A model generated the notes under the pieces. It had not been told where the DNA came from and searched no databases. It saw nothing but the letters and a program-made list of their open reading frames with translations. From Sphingopyxis sp. HIX (GTDB lineage Bacteria; Pseudomonadota; Alphaproteobacteria; Sphingomonadales; Sphingomonadaceae), in the NCBI RefSeq assembly GCF_001468285.1, contig NZ_LNSB01000034.1, forward strand, positions 1 through 59,505: 59,505 nt of DNA, in the 5' to 3' direction. Positions 43,992 to 52,093 of the stretch are shown piece after piece (position 1 is the stretch's first letter; each line of letters begins with the position of its first letter). A program made the position numbers and the translations under genes.

Positions 43992-45265
43992 GACAGGTCG
44001 ACCAGTGGGCCGGTGATGCGGCCGAATTCGGGCTGGGTCGGGTCGGTCCCGACCTCGGGCTGCGAGGCGAAACCGTCGACGTCGACGCGCGCGAGATAGT
44101 CGCCGGTGGGGAGGTCGACGACCGCAAAGTCGAGCTGGCTCGCCGGGAAAGCGGCAGGCGCCTCGGCCTCGATCGCGGCATTGCCGAGCTGGCCGGGACC
44201 GAAGGCGTTGAGTAGCAGGCTCGCCGACTGGCCGGCCTGCAGCGGCGGGTCGATGTCGACGGTCACCGTGCCCGACCGCAGCCCCGGACCGCTGCCCGCG
44301 ACGGTCGCGGCGGCGATGTTGGTCATCACCGGCAGGATCGCGAAGGCGGCGACATTCGAGCCACGGCGGAGGCGTTCGGGCATCGACGCGTCGGTCGGGG
44401 CCGCGACGACCTCGAGCTGGTGCGCGCCGGCCTTGGGCACAGTGCCGCCGAACAAGGCGGCGTCGAGCATCAGCGCAAGGCCGTCGCCGACGATCGCATC
44501 CTCGGCGAGCGGCAACGCCTCGCCGTCGATGCGCAGGCTGTTGCCGAAGCGCGCGATGCCGCTGCCGGTCAGGTGCAGCGTCGCGCCCCACGGCGCCGGA
44601 CCCCATTGACCGGGCGCGGGGCCGGCGCTGCGGATCTGCAGCGGGCCCATCGGCGCGGCATAGATTTCGGGGGTCGCCACGGGCAGCGCCGGACCGGGAT
44701 CGTCCTGCGTCTCGATCGCCACGCCGCGCACCACGTAGGAAGCGGACAGCGCATAGGGGACCTGGAAGAAGACCGACCAGAGCTTCGACCAGTCCTCGAG
44801 CGTCGGCTGGTCGGGGCCGAGCGCGATCGGACGGCCCTCGCCTGCGAGATCGGCGCCATTCAGCGCGGGCTGGTTTGCGGTGTCGCTGCTTGCCGCTTCG
44901 ATCGCCGCGACCGACAGGCCGGGTGCATGTTCGAGCGCGAGCGCGACCGCGCCGAAGAGCCGCTCGGGCTCGAACTTGGCGGGGTCGCCGTAGAAGCTGA
45001 GCACATAATGGAGGTCGAGGCTGAGCTTCGCGCGCGCGCGCTGGGTGCCGCTGCCTTCGCGTGTCGGGAAATGGTCGTTGCGGTGCGCGGTGCTCGGCAG
45101 GACGCGGAAGAGGAAGAGGTTGACCACCGGCTTGCCGTCGTCGGCGAGCTTGGCGACGGGCGCGCCGATGCGCACGTCGGCCTGGGCAACGGCCTGGTTC
45201 GCCGCGTCCTGGAGGATATGTTCGAGCGTCGCGGTGACGACCGCGAGCGAGCGGAAATTGCTCAT
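43988..45265 (-). CDS. tail terminator/cap protein, Pvc16-like (DUF4255)
   Basis: A 425-aa protein. The N-terminal Pvc16/DUF4255 domain is MSNFRSLAVVTATLEHILQD, then VNLFLFRVLPSTAHRND, SLDLHYVLSFYGDP and a WSVFFQVPYALSASYVV block. A C-terminal half of beta-rich Ig-like character (LHLTGSGIARFGNSLRIDGE, LRSGTVTVDIDPPLQAGQSASLLLNAF) is an extension also seen in some cyanobacterial and proteobacterial eCIS caps. It should close the distal end of tube and sheath. Coupled to the ATPase and to the Pro/Ala-rich gene by 4-bp overlaps. Confidence 0.85.
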   Translation of the reverse strand: MSNFRSLAVVTATLEHILQDAANQAVAQADVRIGAPVAKLADDGKPVVNLFLFRVLPSTAHRNDHFPTREGSGTQRARAKLSLDLHYVLSFYGDPAKFEPERLFGAVALALEHAPGLSVAAIEAASSDTANQPALNGADLAGEGRPIALGPDQPTLEDWSKLWSVFFQVPYALSASYVVRGVAIETQDDPGPALPVATPEIYAAPMGPLQIRSAGPAPGQWGPAPWGATLHLTGSGIARFGNSLRIDGEALPLAEDAIVGDGLALMLDAALFGGTVPKAGAHQLEVVAAPTDASMPERLRRGSNVAAFAILPVMTNIAAATVAGSGPGLRSGTVTVDIDPPLQAGQSASLLLNAFGPGQLGNAAIEAEAPAAFPASQLDFAVVDLPTGDYLARVDVDGFASQPEVGTDPTQPEFGRITGPLVDLS

Positions 45266-46230
45266 CGATCATTCCCCTGCGCTAGGAAGGCGTCGAGCGA
45301 GAGCCCGGCCGAAGCGGGCGGCGGCGCGGGCGCGGCGGGTGTGGTGGCGGCGCGGACCTCGATGTGGCCGATGTGGATTTCGACGACGGGCGGCGCGGCC
45401 GCTGCGGCGGGTGGCGAAACGGCGGGCTGGAGCGGCATCGCGGGCGCGCGCGGCGCGGCGCGGCTGGTTTCGGGAGCGAAGACGGTGGAAGCTGCTGCGC
45501 CGGCGGGTTGATGAGCGGGGACTGGCGAAGCTGCGGGCGTGGTCCGATCGGCGCGAGCGGTCGTCGCCGGCGCATCTTCGTGCGCTAAGGCCGGAGCGGG
45601 CGTGGCGGTCGCCGCGCGTGGGGCCGGTGCTCCGCGCCGGGGTTCGAGCGCCGGGTCGGCGCGCTGAAGCGGCGCGGGATCGGGTGCCGAGGCCACGAGA
45701 GGGGCGGTTGCCGACGGCCGCGACCCAGGGGTGGAAACGGGGGTTCCGGGAACCTCGATCCGTAACGGCGCTGGGGGATGCACGGCGGCGGCCCGTGCGG
45801 CGGCATCGGGAGCTGAGGGCGAAGTCGCGGCGGCGCCTTCGGTGGCGCGCGGCGTAGCGGGCATCTCGCGGCGCTGAACGGCAACTGCCGGGAGCCGCGC
45901 CGCGGCGATCGCTGGTGTCGTAGCGGCGGGTGCGGCCGGAGCGAGCGGCGGCGGAGCCGCCCGAGCGATTGCGGCGGGCGCAGCAGGAGAGGCCGGGGCG
46001 GCGGGCGGCGCCGGGGGCAGCGGCGCCGACGATATAGGCGTCGGCTGCACTCCGGACGGCTGGGCGGGTGCTGCAGCCTCGCCATTCCCAGTCCCCTCGG
46101 CGGCCGCCATTGCCGGCTCGGGCAGCCCGAGTTCCTCGGGCAAAGGCTCGAAGCGCGACGGGATGCGCGGCGCCGCGACCGGCGCTGCGCCTGCGGCCCT
46201 TGCGGCCAAACGGGCGAGCAGCCCGGTCAT
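45262..46230 (-). CDS. Pro/Ala-rich low-complexity eCIS protein
   Basis: A 322-aa protein starting at the ATG overlapping the gp51-like gene's stop. About 220 residues in the middle are extremely Ala/Pro-rich with no apparent fold. Only the ends look structured: MTGLLARLAARAAG at the start, and VVEIHIGHIEVRA, then GLSLDAFLAQGNDR at the end. I have seen the IHIG-x-IEVRA motif in hypothetical proteins of other eCIS clusters. A long flexible protein at this place, with no separate tape measure in the locus, could be a length or assembly factor; this is speculation. Base composition here is even more GC-rich than its neighbours. Confidence 0.6.
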   Translation of the reverse strand: MTGLLARLAARAAGAAPVAAPRIPSRFEPLPEELGLPEPAMAAAEGTGNGEAAAPAQPSGVQPTPISSAPLPPAPPAAPASPAAPAAIARAAPPPLAPAAPAATTPAIAAARLPAVAVQRREMPATPRATEGAAATSPSAPDAAARAAAVHPPAPLRIEVPGTPVSTPGSRPSATAPLVASAPDPAPLQRADPALEPRRGAPAPRAATATPAPALAHEDAPATTARADRTTPAASPVPAHQPAGAAASTVFAPETSRAAPRAPAMPLQPAVSPPAAAAAPPVVEIHIGHIEVRAATTPAAPAPPPASAGLSLDAFLAQGNDR

Positions 46231-46901
46231 GCGCCCGCCGCCGCGAGATAGAAGCGCCGCCGTGCCGCGGGCAGCATCAATATGTCGCGCTCCGACCAGT
46301 GATTGACGCGTGCGAGGTCGGCGACTTGCTGGAGCAGGCGCGGGATGCGCAGCGCAATCTCGTCCCAGAAAAAGGCGGCGATGTCGAAGGCGATCTCCGC
46401 CCCAGCCCCGCATTCGGGGCAGGCGGCGGCGATGGCGAGTTCGGCGTCGGGATCGATTTCGGCGAGCGTTGCGTCCAGCGCCGCATCGCCGATGGCCTCG
46501 CCGCCGGGCGCAACGCGGGCGCGGAGCAAGGCGCGGGCGGCGGCTTCGCCCTGCCCTTCGATCGCCGCGAGGTCGCCGGCCGTAATCGCGCGCACGGTAG
46601 CGCCGTCGACACTGGCGGGCTCGCGCGTCTCCCCTGCCCCGTCGCGGCCGAGGTCGGTGGCGGTCAGCGCAAACTCATAATCCTCGCCGCACGCGGCGCA
46701 GCGCTGCGCGACCTCGATCCGCGGACCGAATTGCGCGGCGCGCAGCGCGAACAGCTGGCGGTCGCGCTGCCCGACCGGCAGCGCTGCGGCGGCATCGCGC
46801 GGCCAGCCGCCGGCCTCGAGCAACAGCAGTGCCCGGGCGGCGGGGCCCAGCGACGCGCCGCTTTCGCTGATTTCGATCAGCTCGAGGGCGGTCCAGCGCA
46901 C
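46227..46901 (-). CDS. T4 gp51-like baseplate assembly protein with two CxxC knuckles (Pvc6-like)
   Basis: A 224-aa protein. The GTG start at 46901 gives MRWTALELIEI. Two zinc-knuckle halves are visible: RCAACGEDYEF (about residue 70) and CPECGAGAEIAFD (about 160). The C-terminal QQVADLARVNHWSERDILMLPAARRRFYL is the characteristic end of baseplate assembly chaperones found beside tube genes in phages and eCIS. Nine bases downstream of the tube gene. Confidence 0.72.
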   Translation of the reverse strand: MRWTALELIEISESGASLGPAARALLLLEAGGWPRDAAAALPVGQRDRQLFALRAAQFGPRIEVAQRCAACGEDYEFALTATDLGRDGAGETREPASVDGATVRAITAGDLAAIEGQGEAAARALLRARVAPGGEAIGDAALDATLAEIDPDAELAIAAACPECGAGAEIAFDIAAFFWDEIALRIPRLLQQVADLARVNHWSERDILMLPAARRRFYLAAAGA

Positions 46902-46910
46902 GGAGCGGGC

Positions 46911-47444
46911 CTACAGCGTCGGCTCGGTGAAGCTCGGCTCGCTCGGTTCGGCGACATCATAGTCGCGTTCCCAGCCCTCATTTTCCAGCTTGAGCGTCTG
47001 GATCGCGACCGCGCTCGCCGAGGCGTCGAGGTCGGGAAAGGCGGTGAACTCCGACGGCCAGCAGCGGAACAGGCGGTAGGCGAGGACGAGCTGCCCGGCC
47101 TCATTGTAGATTTCGAGGACCAGGTCCTTGCGGAAATCCTTCAAGGAGACCTCGGCGCCGAGGCCCGAGCCGAAGTTCCACACCTTGTTCGCCCATTGCT
47201 CGAAGGTGGTGTCGTGGGTGACGCCGCGTTCGAGCGTGATCGCCTCATATTCGGTCTGGCCGGGCGACTTGCGCGAGGTCGAGGGGTCGCCGCCTTCGCG
47301 GAACTTCACGACCTCGGTGCTGCGCTTGAGCGCGCTCATCTTGCTGAGCCCCGCGACATAGGCGCCGTCGGGCAGGCGCAGGCGGAACTTGTAGGTCTTG
47401 TACGGGTCGCGCCGTTCGGGGTTGACGCTGAAAGGTGGTGCCAT
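46911..47444 (-). CDS. tail tube protein (Pvc1/Afp1-like, gp19 family)
   Basis: A 177-aa inner-tube subunit. RRDPYKTYKFRLRLPDGAYV and the SALKRSTEVVKFREGGDPSTSRKSPGQTEYEAITLERGVTHD block are diagnostic of the T4-gp19-like tubes. FEQWANKVWNF and a C-terminal LAYRLFRCWPSEFTAFPDLDASASAVAIQTLKLENEGWE complete the fold. Hexamers stack to form the lumen that carries cargo. The stretch before the ATG has an AGGGAGA ribosome-binding site. Only one tube gene is present, whereas PVC has two or more. Confidence 0.93.
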   Translation of the reverse strand: MAPPFSVNPERRDPYKTYKFRLRLPDGAYVAGLSKMSALKRSTEVVKFREGGDPSTSRKSPGQTEYEAITLERGVTHDTTFEQWANKVWNFGSGLGAEVSLKDFRKDLVLEIYNEAGQLVLAYRLFRCWPSEFTAFPDLDASASAVAIQTLKLENEGWERDYDVAEPSEPSFTEPTL

Positions 47445-47462
47445 GATCGCTCTCCCTTAGGG

Positions 47463-49049
47463 TCAGGCCGCGGTGCGGATCTGCTGGATGGAAATGACGA
47501 CGAACTCCGCGGGCAGCAGCGGCGCGAAACCGACGACGATGTTGACGATCCCTTGGTTCTTGTCGTCCGGCGTCGTCGTGCTGGCGTCGCATTTGACGAA
47601 ATAGGCGTCGCGCGGGCTGGTCCCGGCGAAGGCGCCCTGCTTGAACAGGCGCTGCATGAAGGTGCCTACCGACAGGCGGATCTGCGCCCAGAGCGGCTCG
47701 TCATTGCCCTCGAACACCACCCACTGCGTGCCGCGGTAGAGGCTTTCCTCGATCATCAGCGCGAGGCGCCGCACCGAGAGATATTTATAGTCGTCGGACA
47801 GCTGGTCGGAGCCCTTGAGCGTGCGCGCGCCCCAGACGGTGAGTCCGGTGCCGGGGAAGCTGCGCAGGCAGTTGACGCCGAGCGGGTTGAGCAGGCCGTT
47901 CTCCTCGTCGGTCATCTTGACCGTCAGCCCCTCGGCGCCGGCGATCGTCGCCGACATACCGGCGGGCGATTTCCAGACGCCGCGGGCATTATCCGTGCGG
48001 GCGATGATTCCCGCCACCGCACCGCACGGGACGAAGCTGTCTAGCTGGCCGCCGCGCTTGGGATCGCGGCGCAGGATGCGCGGGAAGTAAAGCGCGGCAT
48101 TATCCGCAAAGGCGAGCGATAACACCGAGGTCGCCGCCGCCAGCTGCTTCGCCTTGACGATCGCCGCGGCTTCGTCGGGCTTGTCGTCCCAGTCGGCGGG
48201 CGGATCGACGATCAGCACCGCGCGCTCGGCCTTGCAGAATTGCGCCGCTTTCTCGTTGACCGTGCGCGGCAGCGTGCCGTCGCGCTCGTCGGGCGGGATA
48301 CAGAGCAGATTGAAGAGGTCGGCTTTCTTGAGCGCATAGATGCCGGTCTTCTTGTCGGCATCGCCGATGAAGTCGGTGTCGAGCAGGGGTGCACCGTCGT
48401 TGCCGTTGAGGCCGGTGCCGGCCGCAGCGTTCGCCGGGCGGCTACCGAGCTTGGGCGAGCCGTCGAGGTTGAGCTGGCACTGGACGAGGCTCGATTCGGC
48501 CGCGAGTACGCGGTCGAAACGCCGCGCGCCGCCGGTGGCCTTGACCGTCAGGTTGCGGAAGATCTCGACCGCGCCGGTGCCGCTGTCCTCGACGCGCAGG
48601 TCGAAGAGGTCGGCGACCGTCAGCCCATATTTCTCCGCCGCGCTGGCGGCGCCGACGGGGTCGGCGATGTCGGGGTGCGTCACGCTCCCCTTGAGCGCAT
48701 TGCCCCACGCCCCAGGCGTCGCCGCGCGCAGCGCGAGCGCCCCCACGTCGAGGACCGCGATGCCGCTGTCGGTGGCGCTCAGCGGCTTGAACAACCGGAC
48801 GATCTCCGACTGGCCGCCGCCATTGGCGTAGAAATCGTCGACGGCATAGGACAGGGGCCCGGCCGACCACAATCCGCCGAAGCGGCGCGTGAACTCGCCA
48901 TAGTTGAAGCAGGTCGTCGGCTGGTTCACCGGGCCGCGCAGCGCGCGCCCGACGAAAGCGGCGATCGAGGTCGCGACGCCGCTGACGGTGCGCACCCCCG
49001 ATCCCACTTCCTGAATATAGACGCCGGGATAGGTCAGAGTCTCGGGCAT
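47463..49049 (-). CDS. contractile sheath protein (Pvc2-4/Afp2-4-like)
   Basis: A 528-aa sheath subunit. TYPGVYIQEVGSGVRTVSGVATSIAAFVGRALRGPVN is the classic sheath start. PLSYAVDDFYANGGGQSEIVRLFK, then VPCGAVAGIIARTDNARGVWKSPAG, NCLRSFPGTGLTVWGARTL and YLSVRRLALMIEESLYRG are successive tail-sheath landmarks. The C-terminal handshake region ends VGFAPLLPAEFVVISIQQI. AGGGAG lies 8 bp before the ATG. The sheath contracts to drive the tube through a target membrane. This is the sole sheath gene in the locus (PVC has three). Confidence 0.96.
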   Translation of the reverse strand: MPETLTYPGVYIQEVGSGVRTVSGVATSIAAFVGRALRGPVNQPTTCFNYGEFTRRFGGLWSAGPLSYAVDDFYANGGGQSEIVRLFKPLSATDSGIAVLDVGALALRAATPGAWGNALKGSVTHPDIADPVGAASAAEKYGLTVADLFDLRVEDSGTGAVEIFRNLTVKATGGARRFDRVLAAESSLVQCQLNLDGSPKLGSRPANAAAGTGLNGNDGAPLLDTDFIGDADKKTGIYALKKADLFNLLCIPPDERDGTLPRTVNEKAAQFCKAERAVLIVDPPADWDDKPDEAAAIVKAKQLAAATSVLSLAFADNAALYFPRILRRDPKRGGQLDSFVPCGAVAGIIARTDNARGVWKSPAGMSATIAGAEGLTVKMTDEENGLLNPLGVNCLRSFPGTGLTVWGARTLKGSDQLSDDYKYLSVRRLALMIEESLYRGTQWVVFEGNDEPLWAQIRLSVGTFMQRLFKQGAFAGTSPRDAYFVKCDASTTTPDDKNQGIVNIVVGFAPLLPAEFVVISIQQIRTAA

Positions 49050-49093
49050 GGCGGCACTCCCTTATTGCCCGCCTGGGGCATGGATCGGATGGA

Positions 49094-49474
49094 TTAGTCG
49101 AGCTCGAAGCCCATCAGGATCGTGATGTCGGCGGTGTCGGTGGTCGACGCGTTCTTGAGCGTGAGCGTCTGGAGGTCGCCGGCGAATAATTTGATCGCCT
49201 CGCCATAGAGGATCAGCGGGCCGGTGATCTTGGTGCGCGTCGCGGTGTCGTCGGCGAAGACATCGACCGACCCGTCGTTGAGCGAGGAGGTCAGGATGAA
49301 GAAGGCGAGTTTTTCGACATCGTCGATCTGCAGCGCGAGTTCGCGATCGGCGCTCGCCTTGGCGAGGGTCACCTCGGCCGAAGTGATCGCGTCGACCTCG
49401 ACGCTGCCGCCGTTATTGGCGCCGGCACCCGACGGCGTCCCGCCGCTGAACGACCATGAAAATTTCTGTGGCAT
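49094..49474 (-). CDS. unknown 126-aa protein opening the eCIS operon
   Basis: The first gene of the locus, starting MPQKFSWSFSG at 49474. The protein is beta-rich, Ala/Thr/Asp-rich, with no signal peptide and no Cys: VEVDAITSAEVTLAKASADRELAL, LAFFILTSSLNDGSVDVFAD, ITGPLILYGEAIKLFAGDLQTLTLKN and TADITILMGFELD. The strand-heavy pattern suggests a small virion- or tail-associated structural protein such as a decoration or plug subunit. GGGG lies 10 bp upstream. 44 bp separate it from the sheath. I cannot place it in a family. Confidence 0.65.
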   Translation of the reverse strand: MPQKFSWSFSGGTPSGAGANNGGSVEVDAITSAEVTLAKASADRELALQIDDVEKLAFFILTSSLNDGSVDVFADDTATRTKITGPLILYGEAIKLFAGDLQTLTLKNASTTDTADITILMGFELD

Positions 49475-49891
49475 GACTGCACAACCCCCTTTGCTGAAGA
49501 GCAAGCGACGAAGTTTGTGCGACCGGAATTTTTTTGGTTGAGGTGCCCGGCTAACATGAGTCGGCCCGGCCCCGATTGGACGAATACGCCAAATGAACCT
49601 TCGCCGCACAAGTACGGCCAAGTAAAGATGACGTTTCGTCGATATTCTGGTTAAACGGATATTTGGATTTTGACCGGGAGACACTGTGCCCCGGAGTTTA
49701 AGCAAAGCCTATCGAACGGGGTTAACGCGGCGGGGGCGAAAACGGAATGATTCCGGGGACTCGCCTGGCACGCCGCCGGAAGCCGATTTCGCCATCGACT
49801 CAGCCTATGGGAGGCGAAGAGCCGGTTTCATCTTGCAACCTGCCGCGCCGCATGATCAAACATCGCCCGCAAACCATAAGGGAGACGGGTC
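49475..49891. promoter_or_regulatory. divergent intergenic region between the eCIS locus and the aldehyde dehydrogenase gene
   Basis: A 417-bp gene-free region, AT-richer than its surroundings (notably 49525-49545 and 49625-49680). It must hold the promoter of the 26-kb eCIS operon on the minus strand and of the dehydrogenase gene on the plus strand. I see no clear -35/-10 pair or operator that I would commit to. Confidence 0.5.
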
Positions 49892-51346
49892 ATGGCCACC
49901 GCGATCAAGCAGGATCTAGCCGGCGAAACCGCGCGCATGCACGAAGTGCTGGCCGCGCAGAAGGCGAGCTTCACCGCCGCCATGCCCGAGAGCCTCGCGG
50001 TGCGCCGCGACCGCATCGACCGCGCGATCGCTTTGCTCGTCGACAATGCCGAGGAATTCGCCAAGGCGGTGAGCGAGGATTTCGGGCATCGCAGCCGCGA
50101 ACAGACGCTGATGACCGACATCATGCCATCGGTCAGCGCGCTCAAGCATGCGAAGAAGCATCTGGCCGCCTGGTCGAAGGGCGAGAAGCGCAAGCCGACC
50201 TTTCCGCTCGGGCTGCTCGGCGCCAAGGCCGAGGTCGTCTATCAGCCCAAGGGGGTCGTCGGCGTCGTCGCGCCGTGGAACTTCCCCGTCGGCATGGTCT
50301 TTGTGCCGATGGCGGGCATCCTCGCCGCGGGCAATCGCGCGATGATCAAGCCGAGCGAATATACCGAAAATGTGTCGGCGCTGATGGCGCGGCTGATCCC
50401 CGATTATTTCGACGAGAGCGAGATGGCGGTGTTCACCGGCGACGCCGAGGTCGGTGTCGCCTTCTCGAAGCTCGCCTTCGACCATATGATCTTCACCGGC
50501 GCGACGAGTGTCGGCAAGCATATCATGCGCGCCGCGGCGGATAATCTCGTCCCCGTGACGCTCGAACTCGGCGGCAAGTCGCCGACCTTCATCGGGCGCA
50601 GCGCGAACAAGGAGCAGGCGGGGCAGCGCGTCGCGCTCGGCAAGCTGATGAACGCGGGGCAGATCTGCCTCGCCCCCGACTATCTGCTCGTCGCCGAGGA
50701 CCAGGAGGGCGAGGTGATCGACAGCGTCACCAAGGGCGCCGCGGCGCTCTATCCGACCTTGCTCGCCAACGACGACTACACCTCGGTCGTCAACGTCCGC
50801 AATTACGACCGGCTGCAGGGCTATTTGGCCGACGCGCGCGAAAAGGGCGCCGAGGTGATCGAGGTCAATCCGGGCGGTGAGGATTTCGCGAGCGCCAACG
50901 GCCACAAGATGCCGCTCCACATCGTGCGCAATCCGACCGACGACATGAAGGTGATGCAGGAGGAAATCTTCGGCCCGATCCTGCCGGTCAAGACCTACAA
51001 GAGCATCGACGACGCGATCGACTATGTGAACGCGAACGACCGCCCGCTCGGCCTCTATTATTTCGGGCAGGACAAGAGCGAGGAGGACCGCGTCCTCACC
51101 CGCACCATCTCGGGCGGGGTGACGGTCAACGACGTATTGTTCCACAATGCGATGGAAGACCTGCCCTTCGGTGGCGTCGGCCCGTCGGGCATGGGCAATT
51201 ACCACGGTCTCGACGGTTTCAGGACGTTCAGCCACGCGCGCGCGGTCTATCGCCAGCCCAAGCTCGACGTCGCGGGCCTCGCGGGCTTCAAACCGCCCTA
51301 TGGCAAGGCGACCGCGAAGACGCTGGCGAAAGAGCTCAAGAAATAG
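49892..51346 (+). CDS. coniferyl-aldehyde-type aldehyde dehydrogenase
   Basis: A 484-aa NAD(P)-dependent aldehyde dehydrogenase. VAPWNFPVGMVFVPMAGILAAGNRAMIKPSE is the cofactor-binding block. The general-base Glu is in VTLELGGKSPTFIG and the catalytic Cys in NAGQICLAPDYLLV. The LAPDYLLV context and AFDHMIFTGATSVGKHIM resemble coniferyl aldehyde dehydrogenases, which oxidise aromatic or hydrophobic aldehydes. ATG preceded by AGGGAGACGGGTC. The AraC-like regulator gene follows within 6 bp. Confidence 0.88.
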   Translation: MATAIKQDLAGETARMHEVLAAQKASFTAAMPESLAVRRDRIDRAIALLVDNAEEFAKAVSEDFGHRSREQTLMTDIMPSVSALKHAKKHLAAWSKGEKRKPTFPLGLLGAKAEVVYQPKGVVGVVAPWNFPVGMVFVPMAGILAAGNRAMIKPSEYTENVSALMARLIPDYFDESEMAVFTGDAEVGVAFSKLAFDHMIFTGATSVGKHIMRAAADNLVPVTLELGGKSPTFIGRSANKEQAGQRVALGKLMNAGQICLAPDYLLVAEDQEGEVIDSVTKGAAALYPTLLANDDYTSVVNVRNYDRLQGYLADAREKGAEVIEVNPGGEDFASANGHKMPLHIVRNPTDDMKVMQEEIFGPILPVKTYKSIDDAIDYVNANDRPLGLYYFGQDKSEEDRVLTRTISGGVTVNDVLFHNAMEDLPFGGVGPSGMGNYHGLDGFRTFSHARAVYRQPKLDVAGLAGFKPPYGKATAKTLAKELKK

Positions 51347-51351
51347 GCGCC

Positions 51352-52029
51352 TTGGCTGCGCGCGCCTGGCGCGGCACCCTCGCGGTCGAGGATTTCGTCG
51401 CGCATTGGCGGGGCGCCGTCGGCGACGCCGCGCCGCACCGCCATTTCGCGGCGCAGGCGGTGTTCTCGGACGCGCCGGTGCGTATCCACTATGGCGACTG
51501 CCGGATCGCCGCGGGGCGCTGCGTGCTGATCGAGCCGGGAGTCGCGCACCGCCTCGAACCCGTCGAAGCCGCCGACATCTATTTCGTCGAGCCGACCGGC
51601 CGCCTGTCCTTGCCCGCGGTCCTACGCGATCGTCTCGCGGCGACCGAGGCACCGATATTGTCCGAGCCTGACGTGCCCGGTTTCTGGGCCTCCGGTGCCG
51701 CGCACAGCATCGCCCCGCCGCTCGACCCGCGCGTCGCGCGCGCCGCCGCGGCGATCGACCGGCGGCTGCACGACGGCGCCGTGCGGCTCGTCGACATCGC
51801 TGCGGAGGCCGGGCTGTCGGCGGGTCGTTTCCGCCATCTCTTCGCGGCCGAGATCGGTATCGCCTTCCAGCGTTATGTCCTCTGGCGGCGCGTCGGCGTC
51901 GCGGCGCGCCGCCTCGCCGCGGGCGCGGGACTGACCGGTGCGGCGCATGCCGCGGGGTTCGCCGACGCCGCGCATCTGGCGCGCACGATGAAGGCGATGT
52001 TCGGGATCACCAGCGGCGCGGCGTTCTGA
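51352..52029 (+). CDS. AraC-family transcriptional regulator
   Basis: A 225-aa regulator. A cupin-like N-terminus (PHRHFAAQAVFSDAPVRIHYGDC) is followed by a C-terminal double helix-turn-helix (VRLVDIAAEAGLSAGRFRHLFAAEIGIAFQRYVLWRR ... AAHAAGFADAAHLARTM). The TTG at 51352 is the best start, 6 bp after the dehydrogenase stop. Co-orientation suggests it may control the dehydrogenase. Confidence 0.8.
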   Translation: MAARAWRGTLAVEDFVAHWRGAVGDAAPHRHFAAQAVFSDAPVRIHYGDCRIAAGRCVLIEPGVAHRLEPVEAADIYFVEPTGRLSLPAVLRDRLAATEAPILSEPDVPGFWASGAAHSIAPPLDPRVARAAAAIDRRLHDGAVRLVDIAAEAGLSAGRFRHLFAAEIGIAFQRYVLWRRVGVAARRLAAGAGLTGAAHAAGFADAAHLARTMKAMFGITSGAAF

Positions 52030-52093
52030 CGCCTGCCGACACGATAGCCGCTGCGTTCAATCCCCGCGCCGCGCCGTCGCCTATCGCTCGCGC

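Noticed and set aside
23267..49474. A prophage or a type VI secretion system.
   Set aside because: No capsid, portal, terminase, integrase or lysis genes argue against a prophage. No TssJ/L/M membrane complex or ClpV argues against T6SS. Pvc15-like ATPase and Pvc16-like cap point to eCIS.
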